A stretch of DNA of 20,205 bases from SURF-13 sp041695325. Lineage in GTDB: Bacteria; Pseudomonadota; Gammaproteobacteria; SURF-13. A model generated the notes under the pieces. It was not told the origin of the DNA, made no database searches, and saw only the letters and a list, made by a program, of their open reading frames with translations. Numbering within the stretch: the stretch's first letter is position 1; every line of letters starts with the position of its first letter. Location of the stretch: contig JBGFRC010000047.1 of assembly GCA_041695325.1 (NCBI GenBank), positions 1-20,205 of the forward strand. The letters run 5' to 3'. The position numbers and the translations under genes are program-made. Of the stretch, positions 1 through 6,990 are shown piece after piece.

Positions 1-408
1 GAGCCTGCGCTTCACGTCCGCGGGTAAACGATGATGGCGGATGTAGGGAGGATTCGCGACGACAGCTCTCAGTTTTGTTTTCGGCGGATCAAGCACAAAA
101 TCGCGAATCTCGACGGCCGAGAGATCGCGTGATGACAATCCTGAAGCCTCGGCCTCCTTCAGCGCGGCTTGGTCGATCTCTGTTCCGTGCAATTGCACGC
201 GCACCTTTTGCAGCTCAGCCACGGCCAGCGCGGCACGGAAAAACGCCCCGGCTCCAACAGCAGGATCAAAAACCGTTCGATAGCCCTTGGCTATGGGGTA
301 CGCCGCCATGGCTTGCGCCGCCCACGCAGGGGTCCAGAACTGCCCCTTTTCACGCAGGGCCTTACGTTCAGACCCTGACGCCGGCAGTTTTTGCGCGATC
401 TCTACCAT
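1..408 (-). CDS. Adenine-specific DNA methyltransferase, N-terminal part (runs off left edge)
   Basis: Reading the minus strand from an ATG at 408 gives 136 open codons to the window edge. The protein shows GQFWTP (about residues 22-27), SAM-binding motif I DPAVGAGAF (48-56) and the catalytic motif NPPY (119-122). This is the order of gamma-type N6-adenine methyltransferases, in the style of type II (Eco57I- or PstI-like) M subunits, which transfer a methyl group from SAM to adenine in the recognition site. The target-recognition part lies outside the window. The start overlaps the stop of the upstream remnant (ATGGTAG), suggesting translational coupling in an ancestral R-M operon; a purine-rich AAAAGAGCGAG lies upstream. 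An in-frame TGA at 438-436 rules out a longer version. Motif evidence is strong; the exact subfamily and whether the full gene is intact cannot be judged. Confidence 0.85.
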   Translation of the reverse strand, partial: MVEIAQKLPASGSERKALREKGQFWTPAWAAQAMAAYPIAKGYRTVFDPAVGAGAFFRAALAVAELQKVRVQLHGTEIDQAALKEAEASGLSSRDLSAVEIRDFVLDPPKTKLRAVVANPPYIRHHRLPADVKRRL

Positions 409-615
409 CGCCAAGCTCGCTCTTTTACAAAGCCATCAAGCATATCCAACACCGTGAGATTCAACTCCAAACTTCCGCCTTCGCATCAGAAAATCACTGC
501 CGCGAAGGCGCCGAGGATTAAGCAAAAACTCATGCCATCCAATATGCCCTAACGCAGACAGCTCAAATGTAATATCCTCGCTTGAGACGCAAAGCGCATG
601 CTCGAAGGAGTGCAT
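402..615 (-). pseudogene. Remnant of a type II restriction endonuclease-like gene (frameshift and internal deletion)
   Basis: From an ATG at 615, with AAGGA about 7 bases upstream, the minus strand encodes MHSFEHALC... followed by FELSALGHIGWHEFLLNP and RRLRGSDFLMR. It then loses sense near 478-486 and meets a TGA at 438-436. In another frame, beginning near the same point, it reads EGGSLELNLTVLDMLDGF and then VKERAWRW, ending in TAG at 404-402 that overlaps the methyltransferase start. The first block resembles the N-terminus, and the second the C-terminus, of restriction endonucleases partnered with this kind of methyltransferase; this is recollection of family pattern, not a search. With about 70 codons in place of the several hundred expected, the simplest reading is an internal deletion that also broke the frame. 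Alternatives are a short unrelated protein or a sequencing error plus a genuinely small gene. Confidence 0.5.
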
Positions 616-629
616 TGGGAATCCTTGGC

Positions 630-1784
<1,155 letters not shown>

Positions 1785-1798
1785 AAGGTCGCAGGAGC

Positions 1799-1804
1799 AT
1801 TATA
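1799..1804 (-). promoter_or_regulatory. Possible -10 box for sucC
   Basis: The minus strand reads a perfect TATAAT here, 14 bases upstream of the sucC ATG. Transcription would begin around 1792 and give a leader of only a few bases, which fits the absence of a Shine-Dalgarno. No convincing -35 hexamer is found 16-18 bases upstream, so this may be chance. Confidence 0.3.
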
Positions 1805-1880
1805 GCAGGCCCTCAGCGGCACGGGTCCCGCCTGCGGCAAATGGCGGAGTTGTCTGAAAATACGTTATGCTAGACGGGTT

Positions 1881-2105
1881 ATGAACCTGATCCGCCTGTT
1901 GCTGCTCGCCCTCGGCATCTGGCTGCTGACGCTCGTGGTCAAGCGTTATCTCGCGCTGGCCAGGCGCAAACGGGAGGGGGCGCCACGCATCGGCACCATG
2001 GTGCGCTGCGCGCTGTGCGGTCTGCATATACCGGAGAGCGAGGCGCTCAAGCGCCGAGAGCAGTATTTCTGCTGCGCCGAGCACCGCGATCAGACGCCCG
2101 TTTAA
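1881..2105 (+). CDS. PP0621-family small membrane protein with zinc-ribbon-like tail
   Basis: 74 residues. An N-terminal hydrophobic helix (about residues 3-20, LIRLLLLALGIWLLTLVV) is followed by a basic stretch (KRYLALARRKR). The C-terminal part has CALCG (residues 43-47) and CCAEH (63-67), a Cys-x2-Cys ... Cys-Cys-x2-His set that could bind a metal. This matches the arrangement of the PP0621 family found in pseudomonads and relatives; its function is not known to me. It lies 26 bases upstream of pilS on the same strand, so it probably shares a transcript with pilSR. A TATGCT sequence just upstream (1866-1871) could be a -10 box, but no good -35 partner is seen. Confidence 0.75.
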   Translation: MNLIRLLLLALGIWLLTLVVKRYLALARRKREGAPRIGTMVRCALCGLHIPESEALKRREQYFCCAEHRDQTPV

Positions 2106-2131
2106 CGCGCCCGCAAGCGGCGAATGACGCC

Positions 2132-3754
2132 ATGTCTTATCTGTTCTCCGCTTACGAAAGCCTGACGGAACAGGAACCCACCCCGTACAGCACGCCCTGG
2201 AAACTGCTGGCGTTGCTCATTCTCTACCGGCTCACCATCGCCGCCGCGGCGGCGCTGCTCCTGTTGAGCGATCAACTGCCGCAACCTCTGGGACTGGACA
2301 AACCGGTTTTATTCACCCAGCTCACTCTGTTTTATCTCGCGTTCGGCCTGATGTGCGCCGCCGCATGGCTCGCGCGCCGTCCCGGTTTGCGCATCCAGGT
2401 GTATGCGCAGATATTGATTGACATCACGGTCATTACCCTGATGATGCACGCCAGTGACGGCGTCGCCAGCGGCTTGGGCATCTTGCTCGTGGTGGCGGTC
2501 GCGGCCGGAGCCATACTCTCACCGGGACGCATCGGAATATTTTTCGCCGCCGTCGCCAGTCTCGCTATCCTCATTGAGCGCGGCTATGCCAGCCTGACGG
2601 AAACCGTCGCGCAAAGCAGCTATACGCAAACCGGCGTGCTGGGCGCGGCGTTTTTCGCCACCGCCCTGCTCATTCATGCGCTGGCGCGCCGCGCCCATGA
2701 AAGCGAAGCACTGGCCACCCGGCGCGGCGCCGACCTTGCCAATATGGCGGAGATCACGCAATACGTCATTGAGCGCATGCAGACCGGCATCCTCGTGCTG
2801 GACCGTGACGGCTGTATCCGCACTGTCAATGAATCCGCGCGCCGTCTGCTCGGTCTATCCGCCGCGACGCCAAAAACCCTGGCCGAAGCCGCGCCCGCGC
2901 TCGCCCGGCAATGGTCGGAGTGGCGCGAGGCCGGCGTTCAGCCTGCAAGCGCCGGGAGCGACTTTTTCGCGCGCTTTGCAAAACTGGGTACGGCGCGGGA
3001 CAGCGACACCTTGATCTTTCTGGAAGACAGCGCCGAGATTACACAGCAGGCGCAACAGCTCAAGCTTGCCTCGCTCGGACGGCTCACGGCCGGCATCGCG
3101 CACGAGATACGCAATCCGCTGGGCGCCATCAGCCACGCCGGCCAATTGCTCGCCGAATCGCCCGCCCTGCAGGATGGAGACCGGCGTCTTACCCAGATCA
3201 TCACCGACCATGCGCGGCGCATGAACACCATCGTGGAAAACGTATTACAGCTCAGCCGGCGCGAGCGCACGCACAGCGACAATCTCGATCTTGCGTTCTG
3301 GCTCGACGAATTTGTGCGCACATTTTGCGAGAGCAACACCCTCAGCCCGACAGAGATCAGCGTACAGCAAGACGATGGTCACGTCAGCGTCCGCGCCGAC
3401 GCCAATCAGCTGCATCAGGTGCTGTGGAATCTATGTCAGAACGGCCTGCGTTACAGCCCCGCTCAGGCACGGCCCAAGCTGGTCTTGCGTTACGGCTTTC
3501 TTTCAGACCAGCACGCGCCGTATCTCGACGTGATGGACCGAGGCCCCGGCATCAGCGAGGAAAACGCCGAGCATATCTTCGAGCCGTTCTTCACCACCGA
3601 ACCCGATGGCACTGGGCTGGGGCTGTACATCGCGCGCGAGCTGTGCGAGTGCAACCACGCGCATCTTAAATATATCCGACTCCCTCAAGGCAGTTGCTTC
3701 CGCATCATCTTCGCCGACCAGCGCAGACGGGTCCTGGAGGCCCTTCATTCATGA
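2132..3754 (+). CDS. pilS: Sensor histidine kinase PilS (type IV pilus regulation)
   Basis: 540 residues from the ATG at 2132 (MSYLFSAYESL). An upstream ATG at 2015 stays open but lies inside the preceding gene, so it is rejected. An N-terminal block of about six hydrophobic membrane segments (roughly residues 25-190) is followed by a PAS-like region (VIERMQTGILVLDRDG), then the kinase core. The phosphoacceptor H-box is IAHEIRNPLGA with His324. The ATP lid motifs are the N-box LWNLCQNGLRYSP, G1 DRGPGI, F-box EPFFTT and G2 GTGLGLYIA. In the family, PilS responds to membrane pilin levels and phosphorylates PilR. The stop overlaps the pilR start (ATGA), as expected for a coupled two-component pair. 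The pilin gene itself is not in the window. Confidence 0.92.
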   Translation: MSYLFSAYESLTEQEPTPYSTPWKLLALLILYRLTIAAAAALLLLSDQLPQPLGLDKPVLFTQLTLFYLAFGLMCAAAWLARRPGLRIQVYAQILIDITVITLMMHASDGVASGLGILLVVAVAAGAILSPGRIGIFFAAVASLAILIERGYASLTETVAQSSYTQTGVLGAAFFATALLIHALARRAHESEALATRRGADLANMAEITQYVIERMQTGILVLDRDGCIRTVNESARRLLGLSAATPKTLAEAAPALARQWSEWREAGVQPASAGSDFFARFAKLGTARDSDTLIFLEDSAEITQQAQQLKLASLGRLTAGIAHEIRNPLGAISHAGQLLAESPALQDGDRRLTQIITDHARRMNTIVENVLQLSRRERTHSDNLDLAFWLDEFVRTFCESNTLSPTEISVQQDDGHVSVRADANQLHQVLWNLCQNGLRYSPAQARPKLVLRYGFLSDQHAPYLDVMDRGPGISEENAEHIFEPFFTTEPDGTGLGLYIARELCECNHAHLKYIRLPQGSCFRIIFADQRRRVLEALHS

Positions 3755-5061
3755 CAACGCACACCGCATTAGTAGTGGATGACGAGCCCGATATCCGCGA
3801 GTTGTTGCAGCTCACGCTGGAGCGCATGAACATCGTCACCCACACCGCGCCGAACCTGACCGAGGCGCGCGCGCTGCTGGGCCGACAGCGCTTCAATCTG
3901 TGCCTCACGGACATGCGCCTGCCGGACGGCAACGGCATCGAGCTGGTCGAGCACATTCAGCGCAACGCGCCTGAGACGCCGGTCGCGGTCATCACCGCGC
4001 ACGGCAACATGGAATCGGCGATCCAGGCTCTCAAGGCGGGTGCGTTCGATTTCGTCTCCAAGCCGGTGGACCTGCAGCTGCTGCGCAGCCTGATCGCCGG
4101 CGCACTCAAGCTCGCCGCCCCGGCGCAACCGGAAGCACAAAACCTGCTCGGTGACTCGTCCGCGATGCAGGTCATCCGCGCCACCATCGCCAAATTGGCG
4201 CGCAGCCAGGCGCCGGTGTACATCAGCGGCGAATCCGGCACCGGAAAAGAGCTCGCTGCGCGCTTGATACATGGTCAAGGACCGCGCCGTGACGCCGCTT
4301 TCATCGCCGTCAACTGCGGCGCGATCCCCGAACACCTGCTGGAGAGCGAGTTCTTCGGTCACAAGAAGGGCAGCTTCACCGGAGCCGTCGCCGACAAGGC
4401 CGGGCTGTTCCAGGCCGCGCAAGACGGCACGCTGTTTCTGGATGAGGTCGCCGACCTGCCGCTGTACATGCAGGTCAAGCTCTTGCGCGCCATTCAGGAA
4501 AAGGCCGTGCGTCCGGTGGGCGCGCAAAAAGAAATTCCGGTGGACGTACGCATCCTGAGCGCCACGCATAAGGACCTCGGCGCGCTGGTCAAACAGGGCG
4601 GGTTCCGTCAGGATCTGTACTACCGCATCAACGTGATCGAGCTGTCCATGCCCGCGCTGCGTGAACGGACGCAGGATATCCCGCTGCTCGCGGAACACTT
4701 CCTGCAGCGTCTCGCCGCGCAGAGCGGCACGCCGACCGCCGTGCTCACGCCGCGCGCCGTCGAGGCGCTGCGCCGTTATCCCTTTCCCGGCAACGTACGC
4801 GAACTGGAGAATATCCTGGAGAGAGCGCTTACCTTGCGCGAGGGCAAGGCCATTGACGTCCAGGACCTGCGCCTGCCGGCGCACACTGAGCACCTGCAAC
4901 CCGGAAGTCTGCCGCTGGAAGACGAGATCGGCAACATTGAGCGGCAGCGCATCGTGAAAGCCCTGGAACAGACCCGCTACAACAAAACCGCCGCCGCCAA
5001 GCTGCTCGGCATCACCTTCCGCGCCCTGCGTTACCGGCTGAAAAAGCTGGGCCTCGATTAG
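3751..5061 (+). CDS. pilR: Sigma-54-dependent response regulator PilR
   Basis: 436 residues from the ATG at 3751, overlapping pilS by four bases, with GGAGG upstream; an earlier ATG in frame at 3694 lies inside pilS. The receiver domain (about 1-120) has VVDDEPD near the start and the phosphoacceptor Asp54 in CLTDMRLPDGNG. The AAA+ domain carries Walker A GESGTGKE (160-167), the sigma-54 contact loop as GSFTGA (207-212) instead of GAFTGA, and Walker B GTLFLDE. The C-terminal Fis-type helix-turn-helix is NKTAAAKLLGITFRALRYRL, characteristic of PilR. It activates pilA-type promoters with RNA polymerase sigma-54. The TAG stop lies within the first bases of the structured repeat unit that follows, so the extreme 3' end may have been set by that element. 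Confidence 0.93.
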   Translation: MTTHTALVVDDEPDIRELLQLTLERMNIVTHTAPNLTEARALLGRQRFNLCLTDMRLPDGNGIELVEHIQRNAPETPVAVITAHGNMESAIQALKAGAFDFVSKPVDLQLLRSLIAGALKLAAPAQPEAQNLLGDSSAMQVIRATIAKLARSQAPVYISGESGTGKELAARLIHGQGPRRDAAFIAVNCGAIPEHLLESEFFGHKKGSFTGAVADKAGLFQAAQDGTLFLDEVADLPLYMQVKLLRAIQEKAVRPVGAQKEIPVDVRILSATHKDLGALVKQGGFRQDLYYRINVIELSMPALRERTQDIPLLAEHFLQRLAAQSGTPTAVLTPRAVEALRRYPFPGNVRELENILERALTLREGKAIDVQDLRLPAHTEHLQPGSLPLEDEIGNIERQRIVKALEQTRYNKTAAAKLLGITFRALRYRLKKLGLD

Positions 5062-5300
5062 CAGTTCGTTGAAAAACGAACTGCTAGGCGCCACAGGGGT
5101 GAGCCATGCCGATGGCATGGCGAACGGGCGCACAGGACGTGCGCCCTGGACTTTTCCGCGGAGCCGGGACGGCGCAGCGGAAAAGTGCCGCATCGAAAAT
5201 CAAACACACAAGTGTTTGATTTTCGGAGCGAGGCGCGGACATGTGCCGCGCCAAGCGAGTTGAAAATCGCCAAGGATGGCGATTTTCAACAAACTGTTAA
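5058..5300 (+). repeat. Structured repeat element, unit 1 (seven hairpins, terminal inverted repeats)
   Basis: A 243-bp unit bounded by TTAGCAG (5058-5064) and CTGTTAA (5294-5300). Hairpins in order: A 5061-5084 (10-bp perfect stem, GAAA loop); B 5103-5121 (8 bp); C 5126-5146 (8 bp, GGGC...GCCC); D 5151-5185 (9 bp, with a small inner GCCG-GGA-CGGC hairpin); E 5194-5225 (14 bp); F 5232-5252 (7 bp); G 5259-5290 (13 bp). Conserved linkers are CAGGGGTGAG before B, GAAC between B and C, TGG after C and GCGAG before G. The ends also pair over a long range: the first 18 bases match the inverse of the last 18 at 16 positions. No believable protein is encoded. The GAAA loop of hairpin A is a GNRA tetraloop when read as plus-strand RNA, favouring that strand. 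Hairpin A directly after pilR could also attenuate read-through, but no T-run follows it. Confidence 0.85.
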
Positions 5301-5308
5301 GGCGCCCT

Positions 5309-5549
5309 TTAACAGGCTGTTGAGAAACAGCCTGCGTGCGGTGCAGGGGCGAGCAGCACTGCTGCGAGCGGGCAAGCCAAGGATGGCTTGCCCTGGTCTT
5401 GCAAGCGAAGCAGGATGCGAGAGCGCCGCAAGCACCGCCATTTCTCAAGCACGCTTTATGTGCTTGAGAAATGAAGCAAAGCGAAAATGACACTGTTCGC
5501 CTTGCGAGTTGAAAAAGCCCATGGAAGGGCTTTTTCAACAACCTGTTAA
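5309..5549 (+). repeat. Structured repeat element, unit 2 (diverged copy of unit 1)
   Basis: A 241-bp unit bounded by TTAACAG (5309-5315) and CTGTTAA (5543-5549), separated from unit 1 by the eight bases GGCGCCCT. The hairpins follow the same order: A 5313-5334 (9 bp, GAGA loop); B 5353-5365 (5 bp); C 5370-5393 (9 bp, GGGC...GCCC, loop AAGGAT); D 5398-5432 (5 bp, inner GCA-GGA-TGC); E 5439-5473 (14 bp); F around 5479-5503 (5 bp plus two outer A-T pairs around an A.C mismatch); G 5508-5539 (13 bp). Linkers match unit 1: CAGGGGCGAG before B, GAGC between B and C, TGG after C, GCGAG before G. Overall sequence identity with unit 1 is low inside stems but the pairing is kept. The unit ends two bases before the gatB stop codon on the other strand. 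Confidence 0.85.
5508..5539. terminator. Possible bidirectional terminator between pilR and gatB (hairpin G of unit 2)
   Basis: A 13-bp perfect stem, GTTGAAAAAGCCC with its inverse GGGCTTTTTCAAC, and a 6-base loop. Because the arms carry A5 and T5, a GC segment followed by a T-run is read in both directions, which suits the convergent pilR and gatB transcripts. The T-run is part of the stem and short, so termination is plausible but unproven; the hairpin is also a component of the repeat unit. Confidence 0.45.
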
Positions 5550-5551
5550 GT

Positions 5552-6988
5552 TCAGCCTCTCAACTTTTCCTTCAGCAGGGCGTTCACCTGCGCCGGGTTG
5601 GCCTTGCCCTGGCTCGCCTTCATCACCTGGCCGACGAAGAAGGTCAATAATTTTTCCTGCCCGGCGCGGTATTGCGCCAGCTGTTCGGGGAATTTTTTAA
5701 TCACCTCGGCTATCATCTTTTCTATCGCGCCGCTGTCGGTGACCTGCTTGAGTCCTCTCGTTTCGATGATCGTGTCGGCGTCGCCCTCGCCGCGCCACAT
5801 GGCCTCGAACACCTGCTTGGCGAGTTTGCCGGAAATGGTGTTGTCGCCGATGCGGCGCAGCATACCGGCAAGCTGCGCGGGGCTGACCGGGCTAGCGGTG
5901 ATGTCCAGATTGTTCTTATTCAACGCGCCGAGCAGCTCGCCCAGCACCCAGTTGGCGCTCTGCTTCGTCTCGCCGCCCGCACCGCGCACCACGTCTTCAT
6001 AATAGGCGGCGAGCTCGCGGCTGGTGGTCAACACGCCCGCCTCGTAAGGCGTGAGCGCATAGTCTTTCATGAAGCGCTGTTTTTTCTGATCCGGCAGTTC
6101 CGGCAGGGTTTCACGCACGGCCTCGATGTAGCCGGCGTCAATTTCCAGCGGCAGCAAATCCGGATCGGGGAAGTAGCGGTAATCGTTGGCCTCCTCCTTG
6201 CTGCGCATGGAGCGGGTAGCGTCTCTATCGGCATCGTACAGGCGCGTCTCCTGCACCACGCTGCCGCCGCCCTCGATCAATTCGATCTGGCGCTGCACTT
6301 CGTAGGCGATGGCCTTCTCCACAAAGCGGAACGAGTTGATGTTCTTCAGCTCGGCGCGGGTGCCGAATTCATGCTGACCCTTGGGGCGCACCGAGACGTT
6401 GGCGTCGCAGCGGAAGGAACCTTCCTGCATGTTGCCGTCGCAGATTTCCAGATAACGCACCAGCGAGTGGATTTTTTTCATGTAGGCGACCGCCTCTTTG
6501 GCCGAGCGCATGTCCGGTTCGGAGACGATTTCCAGCAAAGGCGTGCCCGCGCGGTTCAAGTCTATCCCGCTCATGCCGTGAAAATCCTCGTGCAGCGATT
6601 TGCCGGCGTCTTCTTCGAGATGCGCGCGGGTAATGCCGATAGTCTTAGTACCGCCATCTTCGAGTTCGATCTCAATACGGCCCTGCGCCACCACCGGCAA
6701 TTCGTACTGGCTGATCTGGTAGCCCTTGGGCAGATCGGGATAAAAATAATTCTTGCGCGCGAACACCGAGCGCGGCGCGATCCTGGCGCCGACGGCGAGG
6801 CCGAACTTGACCGCCATGCGCACCGCCTCTTCATTCAACACTGGCAGCACGCCGGGCATGCCAAGATCAATGGCGCAGGCCTGGGTATTAGGCAACGCCC
6901 CGTACGCGGTGGGCGCGCCGGAAAAAATCTTGCTGCGCGTGGCGAGCTGGGCGTGTATTTCAAGCCCGATGACGGTTTCCCATTCCAT
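5552..6988 (-). CDS. gatB: Asp-tRNA(Asn)/Glu-tRNA(Gln) amidotransferase subunit B
   Basis: 478 residues, the usual length. GatB binds the misacylated tRNA and performs the ATP-dependent activation and transfer of ammonia to the glutamyl or aspartyl group; GatA supplies the ammonia. Visible motifs are WETVIGLEIHAQL at the start, KNYFYPDLPKGYQISQY (family signature), GSFRCDANVSVRPKG and ELKNINSFRFVEKAI, followed by a helical tail and the YqeY-like C-terminal domain that contacts tRNA. It starts two bases after the gatA stop, so gatCAB is one operon. Its presence implies indirect synthesis of Gln-tRNA and/or Asn-tRNA, unlike E. coli. The stop codon lies two bases from the end of repeat unit 2. 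Confidence 0.97.
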   Translation of the reverse strand: MEWETVIGLEIHAQLATRSKIFSGAPTAYGALPNTQACAIDLGMPGVLPVLNEEAVRMAVKFGLAVGARIAPRSVFARKNYFYPDLPKGYQISQYELPVVAQGRIEIELEDGGTKTIGITRAHLEEDAGKSLHEDFHGMSGIDLNRAGTPLLEIVSEPDMRSAKEAVAYMKKIHSLVRYLEICDGNMQEGSFRCDANVSVRPKGQHEFGTRAELKNINSFRFVEKAIAYEVQRQIELIEGGGSVVQETRLYDADRDATRSMRSKEEANDYRYFPDPDLLPLEIDAGYIEAVRETLPELPDQKKQRFMKDYALTPYEAGVLTTSRELAAYYEDVVRGAGGETKQSANWVLGELLGALNKNNLDITASPVSPAQLAGMLRRIGDNTISGKLAKQVFEAMWRGEGDADTIIETRGLKQVTDSGAIEKMIAEVIKKFPEQLAQYRAGQEKLLTFFVGQVMKASQGKANPAQVNALLKEKLRG

Positions 6989-6990
6989 AT

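Noticed and set aside
1805..1835. GCAGGC...GCCTGC inverted repeat between sucC and the PP0621 gene
   Set aside because: The stem is six bases with a 19-base loop in GC-rich DNA, which is within chance expectation; no operator can be argued.
2015..2131. N-terminal extension of PilS by 39 residues
   Set aside because: It lies within the preceding gene in another frame and has shadow-like composition; the ATG at 2132 starts a normal PilS.
3769..5193. 474-codon minus-strand frame opposite pilR
   Set aside because: It is a shadow of a GC-rich gene; the plus strand encodes all PilR motifs and the antisense product has none.
5058..5541. Open frames of 64-113 codons inside the hairpin region (5069-5263, 5185-5490, 5200-5541 minus, 5058-5273 minus)
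   Set aside because: They run through inverted repeats on both strands, lack recognisable motifs and ribosome-binding sites, and the two aligned units do not preserve a common reading frame.
5061..5549. CRISPR array or tandem repeat array
   Set aside because: There is no identical repeat at regular spacing; the similarity is structural, between two long units only.
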